In this document: positions 9,955 through 19,575 of the stretch, in pieces
Layout: each line of letters starts with the position of its first letter
Position numbering within the stretch: position 1 is the first letter of the stretch
Source: Mucidula mucida
Lineage: Eukaryota; Basidiomycota; Agaricomycetes; Agaricales; Physalacriaceae
Direction of reading: 5' to 3'
Length of the DNA: 23,095 nt
Assembly: GCA_015501055.1 (NCBI GenBank)
Contig: JADNYV010000536.1
Location: 1-23,095, forward strand
Translations under genes and position numbers: made by a program
Notes under the pieces: model-generated
Told to the model about the DNA's origin: nothing
What the model saw: only the letters and a program-made list of their open reading frames with translations
The model's database searches: none

Positions 9955-11721
9955 CCGTTCGCATAGTTTGAGGAGTCCGCCTCGACTCGAAACTTGCCAT
10001 TGTTGCGTGGTACGATCAGAACAGGTTCTTCTGTCATCCTCCGTTTTAACTCCTCAAACGCCTCGTGCTGCTCCATGCCCCAAACCCACTCGCCCTTCCC
10101 AGTCAGTGATGTCAATGGCTTCGCTACTCCCGCAAATCCCCGGATGAAACGTCGGTAGAAGTTGCAGAAGCCCAGGAATGACTGTACTTCCTTCTTCTTC
10201 GTCGGCTCCTTCCATTCCTTTACTACTGCCACTTTTGCCGGATCCATCTTCACTTCTCCTCCTCCAACAATAACTCCTGAGTAGTCTACAGTATGTACCT
10301 CAAAACTACATTTCTCTGGTTTTAAATACAACTTATTTACTCGTAATATTTCTAATACCCTTCGTACAATCTGTCTATGCTCCTCAAGAGTGTTCGTAAA
10401 GATAAGTATATCGTCCAAGTAGACTATAACATGTCCGTCGTCAATCAACTCCTTTAGAATGTGATTCATGAACGATTGAAAAGTCGCCGGCGAGTTTGTA
10501 AGTCCAAAGAACATAACTAAGGGCTCGAACAGGCCTTGGTTTGTTCTAAACGCTGCTTTCCACTCATCACCTTCTTTGATCCGGATGTTATTGTAACCCC
10601 ATCGGACATCCATCTTTGTGAAACACTTTGCTCCCTTCAGCTTGTCAATAAGTTCTTGGATCAACGGCAAGGGATATCAGTTTTTGATCGTCATGTCATT
10701 CAATTTCCGATAATCCTGCACGGGCCGAAGACTTCTGTCCTTCTTCTTGAAAAAGAAGAATGGTGACGCCATGGGTAAGATTGATAGCCGTATGCGTCCC
10801 GTGCATATGTTTTCCTCCAAGAACTTGTCTAATGCCTTCTGCTCGGATGGACTAAGGGGATAGACCTTGCAGTCAACCGGTTTGGAACCAGGCATGAGTT
10901 CTATCGTGTGATCCCAGGGTCTTCGCTCCGGTAGCTTGTCAAAGTCCGCCTTGCTAAATACATCAGAGAATTCCTCAATGTAAGGTGCAGCAGCGGATGA
11001 AGGCTGTTGTGATCTCAGCTTTTCACCGCTTTTGCAATAGTTGTCCCAGTCCATCCAGAACAAGCGCTCTCCCTCTTCCAACTTCTCTTCCACATCTTCT
11101 CCTTCGTCTTCTGGCGAGTTATACTTGGGTAGGTAGCCACAACGGTCTGGACATTGATCAAAAGTCAACGTGGATTCCATCCAGTTGATCGTGGGGTTGT
11201 GATATTGTAGCCAATCTAGCCCCAAAAAGATACTTGTTTTGCCAAGATTGGTAACGGCCAACTCGATCTTTTCAACGTGATCACCGATCTTCATCCGGAC
11301 CTCCACAAAACCTTCGATTGCCCCTCCCTCATTTAGGGTTCCATCCGCATTGTAGACAGGAAGCTTGACCGGTAACTCCTTAATTGGGAGTCCGTTCTTC
11401 TCAACGAATTCTTTATTGATACAAGAACCCGTTGCTCCGCTGTCAAGAAGGGCACTCGTTTCCCATTCAGAGCCTGTGTGTACGCTCTCTATGGTTACTC
11501 GGAGTTTCATGTCCTGCCCCTTTGTTCCCCGGATGTACTTCCTCGACTTTTTTAACTCCGTCACAACTTCCACCGCAGCTTCCTTTGTCAACGCTCTGAT
11601 CGCCATCACCTTCTCTTCCGTTGCTTCTCTTTCTCTCCACTCCGGCATCCATACTCTCAAAATTCCCACTGCTCTCGGCACGTCATCCTCTCTTAGCCTT
11701 TGTGCTACCCACTCAGGCGTG
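9955..11721 (-). mobile_element. Ty3/Gypsy copy A, internal fragment
   Basis: This stretch is co-linear with the protease and reverse transcriptase part of copy C (about 17690-19440), at high identity. It stops on the left exactly where the KDZ TIR begins and on the right where copy B's LTR begins, so both neighbours inserted into it. Its gag and 5' LTR should lie to the right of the window, and its RNase H, integrase and 3' LTR to the left. Confidence 0.9.
9955..11721 (-). pseudogene. pol: Gypsy copy A pol fragment: protease and reverse transcriptase
   Basis: One reading frame runs from about 11721 to 9955, interrupted only by a TGA at 10679-10677 where copy C has an arginine codon ([20 protein letters not shown]). 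Protease motif: ALLDSGATGSCINKEF. Reverse transcriptase: [26 protein letters not shown] and the catalytic YLDDILIF. The RNase H start is cut after SNYANG by the KDZ insertion, beyond which the frame reads into TIR sequence. The fragment is otherwise free of frameshifts, unlike copies B and C. It is non-functional through nonsense mutation and truncation. Confidence 0.92.
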
Positions 11722-12249
11722 TGTTATGAATCGCCATATTTTCACATTTTCACATCTTAATCATATCTTATCGGGAGCCTTGTCCTATCAACCAACGGAC
11801 CGTTTCATCATCTGTTTCGTCACCGATCATACCCCTTTTCATTACCGAAGCCGTACTCATGTCGGACACACGCCAACACATGGATGACATCATACATGCC
11901 GATACCTCATGGACTCCCTATTGTATACACACCACCGACACTCGTAGCACACATGGTCGTTTCAGTATTATTACTTACATGCAGTCACCACTCGTATTTA
12001 ATGGTTTCACGGACTAGTAGCATACACACTGGGTCAAGGGCGTGGAGCATCCCTAGTGGAAACGCGTATGGACAAGGAGCTTCAAACACAGACTTACTAG
12101 TATATAAGCAGTAGTGTAGTATCATTGTACTTTAGTTCCGATCTCGTTTATACACCTGGCCTAGCCTAGTCTTACGAACGCGAACACTTTCTTCCTTAGT
12201 TCTTGCTGTGGTACCTGGTTGAGTCTCGTGGCTTAGTCAGTCGCTAACA
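11722..12249 (+). repeat. 5' LTR of copy B
   Basis: It is 528 bp, starts TGTTATGAATCGCC and ends AGTCGCTAACA, so the TGTTA/TAACA tips are inverted repeats as in LTR retrotransposons. It is nearly identical to the reverse complement of 13848-14376 and 21098-21624. Confidence 0.95.
12101..12144 (+). promoter_or_regulatory. LTR promoter of copy B: TATA box and presumed RNA 5' end
   Basis: TATATAA lies at 12101-12107. About 30 bp downstream, where a transcript would be expected to start, is TAGTTCCGATCT at 12133-12144, the exact complement of the primer site after the LTR. The transcription start itself is inferred. Confidence 0.65.
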
Positions 12250-12251
12250 GA

Positions 12252-12263
12252 AGATCGGAACTA
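12252..12263 (+). other. Primer-binding site of copy B, self-primer type
   Basis: AGATCGGAACTA starts two bases after the LTR end. It is the perfect 12-nt reverse complement of 12133-12144 in the LTR. In Tf1/sushi-type elements the RNA 5' end folds back to this site and primes reverse transcription in place of a tRNA; the arrangement here fits. Confidence 0.7.
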
Positions 12264-12846
12264 CTTTCTACCACCTACCACACATCCCTGATCGTCGATC
12301 AGCACTTTGCTGTTTGATCATCGTACATTCCCCATTCCCTTTCCTGTTTACAGATCGACGGATTCCTAATTCCAGCGCACGTCTGCATACGTGTGTATTG
12401 GTCCCAGTAGCGCCGGCTAACAGTTAGAGATAACTGCCTCGGGTGCTGGAAGTAGCCGCTCTCACGAGAACGAACTTTTGGCAGTTGCACTTCAGTGGGC
12501 GCTGTTTACGGGTCAACCCCCGTTCCCAGGAAAACTTCGGCTTACCTCACACCAGAGGGACGTCGGCTGGGCAATTGCGAACTTGTGACGAGCTCTTGGG
12601 CTCCGTAGATACGTAGTCAGTAGTCGGTAAAATAGCGTAGACAGTTACGATACTTACCTACCTTACTTACCTTACGATACACACCATCATTCCCCACCCT
12701 ACCAAGTCCTGGATTCTATCTCAGATCTAGGCGACTCCTCCTTATTCATCCAAACCTCTATTCCCTCACCCGTTTCATCAAAATCCGCATCTCCTATATC
12801 CCCACTTTCACCCTTTCACTCTCCGATCCTATCACCCCGACTCATC
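12264..12846 (+). other. Untranslated leader of copy B
   Basis: This is a noncoding stretch between the primer site and gag, matched in inverted order by 20502-21083 of copy C. It should hold packaging signals. I see no open frame of note. The last 150 bases before gag are C/T-rich. Confidence 0.6.
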
Positions 12847-13776
12847 ATGTCCAACGAAGCACCCGAAACCGCTCCTCACACACCCGCTCATCACGCCGAT
12901 GTCGAAATCAAAGGCCGATCCCTTGTCAACAAGCCTTACGACTATGACGGGGACAAGTCCAAGTACAAGAGCTGGTGGCGATCGATGTTCACATACATCC
13001 GTGACAAGAAGAACAACCTCACATCTGACTCCGAAAGGATCGATGTTGTTCTCTCCTACATCCGAGGAGATCACGTAGATGCATGGGTCCAGAACTACTC
13101 GGACCAGAACTTCGATGAGGAAGAAGAGGAATGGACAGTCTCTTGGACGGAGTTCAAGGAAGACTTGAAGGAGCGATTTGTGGATTCCAACCTCGCGCGA
13201 GACGCGCAAGACCAGATCGAGCGGTTGCGCCAGGGGCAAGACACCGCTCAAGACTTCTTCCAGAAGTTCGAGGTCCTGCTCACTCAGGCAGGATACTCAA
13301 AGGATGACGCATTCGTCGTACGACTTCTCGAGACCAATGTCAACGAGAAGATCATCGACCAGATCTATGGCAGCCGAGACGGGTTGCCAGAGAAGTACAA
13401 GGATTGGAAGGCACAGATCCTTCAGATCGATCAGCTATGGAGAAGGCGGGCGGCGAGCAAGAGGTCCGGCATGCAGTCCCGGCCTCAAGCTCCGCAGGTG
13501 GCTACATCGAGAGCTAATCCTACAAACCCACCTCCAACGCCGATCACACGACGAGATGCTACCGGTGTTACCTATGGAGGAGCCGGCAGGCCGATGGACA
13601 TCGACAACGCACGTCGAAGAGGACTTTGCTTCAGCTGTGGCGAACACGGCCACGTCAGCAGGTTCTGTCCGAAGAAGGGTCGACCCCAGACGATTCGGGG
13701 TTTATGGACCGAGATGAATGACGAAGAGAAGAAGAAGCTGGCCGAAGAGTTGGGTTTTGCGAAGCTCCCGCAGTAG
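12847..13776 (+). CDS. gag: Gag of Gypsy copy B, 309 residues, intact
   Basis: The product would form the virus-like particle and bind the element RNA. The N-terminal region has the Ty3/Gypsy capsid pattern (YDGDKSKYKSWWRSMFTYI, DAWVQNYSDQNF, WSWTEFKEDLKERF-like block, then FFQKFEVLLTQAGY). Residues 261-274 form one CCHC zinc knuckle, CFSCGEHGHVSRFC. The frame is open from the ATG at 12847, which is also the start position in copy C. It ends at a TAG shortly before the point where copy C inserted. The gag frame is intact although the element is split, so the protein could still be made from the B LTR if expressed. Confidence 0.93.
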   Translation: MSNEAPETAPHTPAHHADVEIKGRSLVNKPYDYDGDKSKYKSWWRSMFTYIRDKKNNLTSDSERIDVVLSYIRGDHVDAWVQNYSDQNFDEEEEEWTVSWTEFKEDLKERFVDSNLARDAQDQIERLRQGQDTAQDFFQKFEVLLTQAGYSKDDAFVVRLLETNVNEKIIDQIYGSRDGLPEKYKDWKAQILQIDQLWRRRAASKRSGMQSRPQAPQVATSRANPTNPPPTPITRRDATGVTYGGAGRPMDIDNARRRGLCFSCGEHGHVSRFCPKKGRPQTIRGLWTEMNDEEKKKLAEELGFAKLPQ

Positions 13777-13842
13777 ACGCAGTCCTGCCGGAGCAGTCAT
13801 CAAGGGAAGGGTCGTCAGATGCAGCATTTATTTACAGTACGG

Positions 13843-13847
13843 GTACT
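13843..13847 (+). repeat. Target-site duplication of copy C, left copy (GTACT)
   Basis: GTACT directly precedes the LTR start at 13848 and is repeated at 21625-21629 directly after the other LTR. The uninterrupted sequence in copy C itself has GTACT once (minus strand, near 19509). Confidence 0.95.
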
Positions 13848-14376
13848 TGTTAGCGACTGACTAAGCCACGAGACTCAACCAGGTACCACAGCAAGAACTG
13901 AAAGAGAAAACGTTCGCGTTCGTAAGACTAGGCTAGGCCAGGTGTATAAACGAGATCGGAACTAAAGTACAATGATACTACACTACTGCTTATATACTAT
14001 TAAGTCTGTGTTTGAAGCTCCTTGTCCATACGCGTTTCCACTAGGGATGCTCCACGCCCTTGACCCAGTGTTGTATGCTACTAGTCCGTGAAACCATTAA
14101 ATACGAGTGGTGACTGCATGTAAGTAATAATACTGAAACGACCATGTGTACTACGAGTGTCGGCGGTGTGTATACAATAGGGAGTCCATGAGGTATCGGC
14201 ATGTATGATGTCATCCATGTGTTGGGCGTGTGTCCGACATGAGTACGGCTTCGGTAATGAAAAGGGGTATGATCGGTGACGAAACAGATGATGAAACGGT
14301 CCGTTGGTTGATAAGACAAGGCTCCCGATAAGATATGATAAGATGTGAAAATGTGAAAATATGGCGATTCATAACA
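13848..14376 (-). repeat. 3' LTR of copy C
   Basis: It is 529 bp with TGTTA/TAACA ends, the inverted equivalent of the copy B LTR and nearly identical to 21098-21624. It lies directly after the polypurine tract of C on the minus strand, which fixes it as the 3' LTR. Confidence 0.95.
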
Positions 14377-14388
14377 TCACCCCCTCCT
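14377..14388 (-). other. Polypurine tract of copy C
   Basis: On the minus strand AGGAGGGGGTGA abuts the LTR. It partly overlaps the pol stop codon TAA (14390-14388). This is the usual primer for plus-strand DNA synthesis in LTR retrotransposons. Confidence 0.85.
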
Positions 14389-15500
14389 TAAGGCGCAAGT
14401 TCCATTCTGCGCCAGAGTCGCTCCATGAGGGCTGCAGAGGGTAGCGTGACGTCGAGGGGTTCGGTATCGGGCGGTGGCATGGGTTGGAAAAGATGTGATG
14501 GAAATTGCGACATGGGGACTTCAATGCGAGCAAGCGCGGGTGGCTTTGGCTTGTTCGGATATTGTTGGTGGAAATCACTGATGGCTTTGTCGGCATTTTT
14601 GAGATTGCATGCCGGTTCCCATGTCTGCTCGTGTGTGCCATAACCCTTCCAGTGAACCTTGTATTGAAAACCCCCGCGGTACTTCCGGGAATTCACCACT
14701 TTCTCGACCTCCCATTCCGGTTCGGCTCCTTCCAGCACAGGTGGTGGACGCGTGTCTCGGGGTTGCGTCGGAAATTGCGGCTCGTGGTAAGGTGTCAGCA
14801 GGGCCTCATTGAACACGGGATGAATGCTTTTCCACGTGTGAGGAATCTGGAGCTTGTAAGAGCTCGTCCCGACTTTCTTGATCACTTTGAACGGCCCGAA
14901 TCGTTTGTCATCGAGCTTCTTCATTGGTCGATCCGTGCTGAGATTCGTCCCTTCCAGCCATACTTTGTCGCCTTCCTTGTACTCTACTGCCTCTGTTCGC
15001 TTCCTGTCATAAAACCGTTTCATGTCCTCTTTTGCCATCTTCAATGCTGACCCCACTTCATCCCATGTCTTCCTCATGCCATCGGCAAACTCCTGCGCAG
15101 TCTCATTTCTCGATGCCGTTTTCGGAGCGGTGCCTTTGTAGGGATGTCTGCCCATGTCTGCGAAGAACGGAGTGACTTTGGTCGCCGAGTGAACTCGATC
15201 GTTGTAAACGAATTCAGCAGAGGGTAGCCATTCATGCCAGTCGTTCTGATGATAGTTGACGAATAACCGTAAGAAATGTTCTATCTCTTGGTTCAACCGT
15301 TCCGTCTGCCCATTTGCCTGTGGATGATACGCCGTTGTAAAGTTTCCCTGTATGCCCAACAACCGATACAATTCCTTCATGAAACGCGAGTGATATTGTG
15401 GACCGCGATCATGTATCATCTGTCGTGGCATCCCATGTATGGGGAAAATGCGATCACGGTAAATGCGGGCCATGCCTTCTGACGTCAGAGTGGTGTGTGT
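14388..15500 (-). pseudogene. pol: Copy C integrase C-terminal part with chromodomain
   Basis: It continues the integrase interrupted by the hAT element, starting after the junction with TLTSEGMARIYRDRIFP. The second and third catalytic acidic residues are in MIHDRGPQYHSRF (D) and QTERLNQEIEHF (E). The GPY/F-like region follows (FGPFKVIKKVGTSSYKLQI). Then comes a chromodomain: EWEVEKVVNSRKYRGG, YKVHWKGYGTHEQTWEP. Chromodomains of this sort tether integration to modified histones in chromoviruses (family knowledge). No frameshift is seen in this part; it is broken only by the hAT insertion. Confidence 0.93.
15493..15500 (+). repeat. hAT target duplication, left copy (GTGTGTGT)
   Basis: The eight bases before TAGAG at 15501 recur at 16760-16767 directly after CTCTA. 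Removing the insert and one copy restores an open integrase frame reading IIPTHTTLTSEG. Confidence 0.9.
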
Positions 15501-15517
15501 TAGAGTCGGACGCGAGT
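15501..15517 (+). repeat. hAT left TIR
   Basis: TAGAGTCGGACGCGAGT; pairs with 16743-16759 at 14 of 17 positions. Confidence 0.85.
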
Positions 15518-15720
15518 ATAGAATAAAAAAAGTACTCACGAATAAACTCATACTCATCATGCAAGCCAAGAGTATACTCGCACGTGAGTAGAGTAGAGTC
15601 TAGAGTCTATGGTGAGTCTAGAGTTTCAGTTTGGGGCCACGAATACTCGATAGACTCATACTCATAAATATTCGTGAATACTCATGAGTATTCTTATATT
15701 CGTGAGTATTCGTGAGTATT
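15518..15720 (+). repeat. hAT left subterminal repeat field
   Basis: It holds many short units of the form ACTC(A/G)/(C/T)GAGTA, including 'actcatactcat', 'gagtagagtagagt' and 'gtgagtattcgtgagtatt', in both directions. hAT transposases bind clusters of short motifs of this type next to their TIRs. Confidence 0.75.
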
Positions 15721-15751
15721 CAGCTCCTAATATATATTTTTTGAACAAAAT

Positions 15752-15836
15752 GAACCCCGTGAGCATTGAACCCACGGAGCTCAGCCATTTCTGTGCATCA
15801 GCACAACAACGAGTATAACCACTGCGCCAAAAGGGC
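15752..15836 (-). ncRNA. tRNA-like sequence with Pol III A and B boxes
   Basis: On the minus strand TGGCGCAGTGG (15829-15819) is a perfect A box. GGTTCAATGCT (15772-15762) matches the B box except its last base. A 7-bp stem CCGTGGG/CTCACGG closes a 7-nt loop TTCAATG, as in an extended T arm. TTTT follows the presumed 3' end directly, like a Pol III terminator. The acceptor and anticodon arms do not fold properly, so it is a tRNA-derived (SINE-like) or decayed tRNA sequence and not a working tRNA. Confidence 0.45.
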
Positions 15837-16559
15837 ATATTCATTATACAATTTCAGTCCAGATCACACATAATTAGGTAAAATGCCATTAGCAAAAAAA
15901 AGGACAAAGGCCATGAAGGCCATACAAAATGTTGTGCTACAAACAAACCTGATGCGAGTACTGTTGCGAAGCGACGCATACGACGCATCAGGTGAAGAGT
16001 ATGATACATCTAATATACAAAAAAACTACAAAATCGTCCACAAAAACGAATACTCTACAGTCCGTGAGGAAGAAGGGGTGCGCGCCCGAAAACTGTAACG
16101 TAACAGTCCACATAGTACTCAGCTAATCCGTACTCAACAGTCCGCATTTCCCGTTCTGACATCAGAGAGCCACAGATCAACTTGTGAGCGGCCTGTGAAG
16201 TTCCCGCCGGCATTGGTGGAACACGACACCAGCGTCGCATCACCCGGTACAAAGCAGCCAGGACAGACGCGCGTCCCGTAAACGTTGCTGCCGCCAGCCC
16301 CATCCGACCCCAGTCAATCCGCGATGGTATGGATCCTGTCTCAGAGTTTGACACGGGTCATGATGGTGATGTTGAGATTGACGATGATGACGATGATCTC
16401 TATGAAACGATTGAGCAGGTAGTTTTGGTTCGACGGCGCAAGCCTGCTTCTTCACCTCAGGATACTACTGATATGGATGCTACTGATATGGATATAACTT
16501 GATACACTTACGACCTACTTACTTTAATCTTCACTGTCTTTATGTTTGAATTTGCTTGC

Positions 16560-16742
16560 TGATACGTGAGTATACTCGAGTATACTCGGATCGTACTCGA
16601 GTACTCGAATACTCGAGACTCATGAAGTACTCTCGAGTAGAGTAGATATTCGAGTAGAGTCTCGAGTGAAGACTCGAGTCTTGAGTATTGGGTTTGAGGT
16701 AAGAGTTACTCATACGATGAGTCCGAATATACTCGAGTATGG
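16560..16742 (+). repeat. hAT right subterminal repeat field
   Basis: It is rich in ACTCGAGTA-type palindromic units (for example 'gagtatactcgagtatactcg' split across 16567-16588, and several CTCGAGT copies up to 16740). It mirrors the left field in composition and position. Confidence 0.8.
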
Positions 16743-16759
16743 ACTCGTGTCCATCTCTA
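16743..16759 (-). repeat. hAT right TIR
   Basis: On the minus strand it reads TAGAGATGGACACGAGT, the inverted partner of 15501-15517. Confidence 0.85.
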
Positions 16760-17680
16760 GTGTGTGTCGGTATGATACGTAATCGCTTGGTGAAATGGTC
16801 CACAAACGTGCTGATCGCGTTGTATCCTCCTGATTCCGGCAGCTCTCCAATCATGTCCGTCCCTACTATCTCCCATGGCTCGCTTGGCACATCAATAGGA
16901 TGAAGAGGTGCAGCCGGCTTCGTGCGATGTGACTTGGTGACCTGGCATTTTTGACACCCTTCTACGTATTCCCGGACGTCTCGGCTGATTCCTGGCCACC
17001 AATAGGTGCGTGTGATCAGCTCGAGGGTCTTGTATCGTCCAGGATGCCCTGCAAGCTGTGCATCATGGTGCATTCCAATAACTCTTCCCCGCAATTCCTT
17101 GTCCTTTGGTATGTAAATACGATCCTTCCATATAATAAGTCCATTTTCCTTCTCTTCCCATCCTTTTTCTTTGTTTTCTAATGCTTTTTGTACGTATCTG
17201 TCTTTGTTTCCTTTTCTTTGTTTGATTTTGTTAAGTAATTCGTCCTCCGGTGTATCTACTGTATGTAAAGAAAATTGAATTTGTGAAATAAAAAACTCCG
17301 GTTTGAGCAAAACAACGTTTTCGTTATCTTTTTCCCCCTTCTCAAGGCCTGTCATCCTTGACAAGGCATCAGCTTTCCCCATTGTCTTGCCCGGCTTGTG
17401 AATCATTTGTATATCATACTCCGCCAACTCCGTAACCCATCTCGCCTGCCTCCGGTTCAACTTCTGCGGTTTCCTGAAGTACTGAAGGTTTTGATGATCG
17501 GTAAAAACCTCCACTGTCTCCTTAGCGCCTAGGAGATATTGCCGCCAGTCGTCGATCGAGTCCATAATAGCCATCATCTCTTTGTCGTAGATCTCATAAT
17601 TACGCTCCACTTCGTTCAGCGCGCGAGATCGGAAAGCTACTGGTCTCCATTTTCCGTCAACAAACTGGGAAAGAACCCCC
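16760..17680 (-). pseudogene. pol: Copy C RNase H and integrase N-terminal part
   Basis: RNase H motifs: YDKEMMAIMDSI (E), EVFTDHQNLQYF (D) and GKADALSRMTG (D). The integrase zinc-binding HHCC follows: MHHDAQLAGHPGRY and GCQKCQ. The first catalytic aspartate is in IVGTDMIGELPE. The frame is open to the hAT junction after IIPTHT (16768). Upstream, a G-run at about 17677-17682 is one G short compared with the reading required (NGG-VLSQ), so this part is out of frame with reverse transcriptase. The first eight bases listed (16760-16767) are the hAT target duplication. Confidence 0.92.
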
Positions 17681-18580
17681 CGTTCGCATAGTTCGAGGAG
17701 TCCGCCTCAACTCGAAACTTGCCGTCGTCGCGTGGTACAATCAGAACAGGTTCTTCCGTCATTCTCCGTTTCAACTCCTCAAACGCCTCGTGCTGCTCCA
17801 TGCCCCAAACCCACTCGCCCTTCCCGGTTAGCGATGTCAACGGCTTCGCTACTCCCGCAAATCCCCGAATGAAACGTCGGTAGAAGTTGCAGAAGCCCAG
17901 GAATGACTGCACTTCCTTCTTCTTCGTCGGCTCCTTCCATTCCTTCACTACGGCCACTTTTGCCGGATCCATCTTCACTTCTCCTCCTCCAACAATGACT
18001 CCTAAGTAATCTACAGTCTGTGCCTCAAAACTACATTTCTCGGGTTTTAAATACAGCTTATTTACTCGTAATATCTCCAATACCTTTCGTACAATCTGTC
18101 TATGCTCCTCGAGAGTGTTCGTAAAGATAAGTATATCATCCAGGTAAACTATAACATGTCCGCCGTCAATCAACTCCTTCAAGATGTGATTCATGAACGA
18201 TTGGAACGTTGCCGGCGAGTTTGTGAGTCCGAAAAACATTACTATGGCTCGAACAGCCTCGGTTTGTTCTAAACGCCGCTTTCCACTCATCACCGTCTTT
18301 GATCCGGATGTTATTGTAACCCCATCGGACATCCATCTTTGTGAAAACCTTTGCTCCCTTCAACTTGTCGATAAGCTCCTGAATCAACGGCAAGGGGTAT
18401 CGGTTCTTGATTGTCATGTCGTTCAACTTCCGATAATCCTGCACTGGCCGAAGGCTTCCGTCCTTCTTCTTGACAAAGAAGAATGGTGACGCCATGGGTG
18501 AGATTGATGGCCGTATGCGTCCCGTGCGTATGTTTTCCTCCAAGAACTCGTCTAATGCCTTCTGCTCGGATGGACTAAGG
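17681..18580 (-). pseudogene. pol: Copy C reverse transcriptase
   Basis: It is co-linear with copy A. Motifs: [40 protein letters not shown] (catalytic aspartates present) and VQSFLGFCNFYRRFI of the connection region. Frame breaks relative to copy A are seen at about 18245-18260 (two lost bases in G or C runs) and at about 18580 (one G lost). The arginine codon that is a stop in copy A is intact here. Confidence 0.92.
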
Positions 18581-19498
18581 GATAGACCTTGCAGTCAACC
18601 GGTTTGGAACCAGGCGTGAGTTCTATCGCGTGATCCCAGGGTCTTCGCTCCGGTAACTTGTCAAAGTCCGCCTTGCTGAATACATCGGAAAATTCCTCGA
18701 TGTAAGGTGCAGCAGCAGATGAAGGCTGTTGTGATCTCAGCTTTTCACCGCTTTTGCGATAGTTGTCCCAGTCCATCCAGAACAAGCGCTCTCCCTCTTC
18801 CAACTTCTCTTCTACATCTTCTCCTTCGTCTTCTGGCGAGTCGTACTCGGGTAGATAGCCGCAGCGGTCTGGGCATCGATCAAAAGTCAATGTGGATTCC
18901 GTCCAGTTGATCGTGGGGTTGTGATATCGTAACCAATCTAGCCCCAAAAAGATGCTTGTTTTGCCAAGATTGGTGACGGCCAACTCAATCTTTTCTGCGT
19001 GATCACCGATCTTCATCCGGACCTCCACAAAGCCTTCGATTGCTCCTCCCTCGTTTAGGGTTCCATCCGCATTGTAGACAGGGAGCTTGACCGGTAACTC
19101 CTTGATCGGGAGTCCGTTCTTCTCGACGAATTCTTTATTGACACAAGAACCCGTTGCTCCACTGTCAAGAAGGGCACTCGTTTCCCATTCAGAGCCTGTG
19201 TGTACGCTCTCTATGGTTACTCGGAGTTTCATGTCCTGCCCCTTTGTTCCCCGGATGTACTTCCTCGACTTTTTCAACTCCGTCACAACTTCCACCGCAG
19301 CTTCCTTTGTCAACGCTCTGATCGCCATCACCTTCTCCTCCGTCGCTTCTCTCTCTCTCCGCTCCGGCATCCATGCTCTCAGAATTCCCACTGCTCTCGA
19401 CACGTCATCCTCTCTTAGCCGTTGTGCGATCCACTCGGCGTATTTGGCTCAAATCTTTCTTTCGCAGGTTTTGTGGTGAAGTCGTCGATGATATTTTA
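18581..19498 (-). pseudogene. pol: Copy C protease region of pol
   Basis: An aspartic protease of the retropepsin type: ALLDSGATGSCVNKEF, with a C-terminal ILE/FLGLDWL-like segment (TSIFLGLDWLRYHN). The frame is open from about 19403 to 18581. Upstream, two single-base losses relative to copy B at about 19437 and 19475 separate it from the start of pol (STETSKISSTT, FEPNTPEWIAQRLRE in copy B). How gag joins pol is unclear because of these indels. Confidence 0.88.
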
Positions 19499-19575
19499 GA
19501 TGTTTCAGTACCCGTACTGTAAATAATTCTGCATCTGACGACCCTTCCTTGATGACTGCTCCGGCAGGACTGCGT

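Larger units (their letters stand above)
15501..16759. mobile_element. Non-autonomous hAT-type element, 1,259 bp
   Basis: The termini TAGAGTCGGACGCGAGT and, inverted, TAGAGATGGACACGAGT match at 14 of 17 bases. The TAGAG tip with an 8-bp target duplication is characteristic of hAT elements. Both ends carry dense ACTCG/CGAGT subterminal repeats. No transposase domain is recognisable inside, so it would depend on a transposase encoded elsewhere. The inner part holds a tRNA-like sequence and unassigned sequence (15840-16560) with only short open frames. Confidence 0.85.

Noticed and set aside
11722..12249. Host gene fragments in the LTR (several short open frames)
   Set aside because: The same frames recur in all three LTRs because the LTRs are copies; nothing coding is indicated.
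16055..16354. 99-codon minus-strand frame in the hAT element
   Set aside because: No family resemblance, no other support; probably chance in a 1.2-kb noncoding interior.
16329..16502. 58-codon acidic open frame in the hAT element (starts MDPVSEFDTG) as the tail of a transposase
   Set aside because: No hAT dimerisation motif precedes it; upstream in frame there is a stop near 16180. Too little to call even a remnant.
15518..16742. CRISPR-like or satellite reading of the ACTCGAGT repeats
   Set aside because: Units are short, irregular and in both directions, confined to the two ends of one element; they are hAT subterminal motifs.
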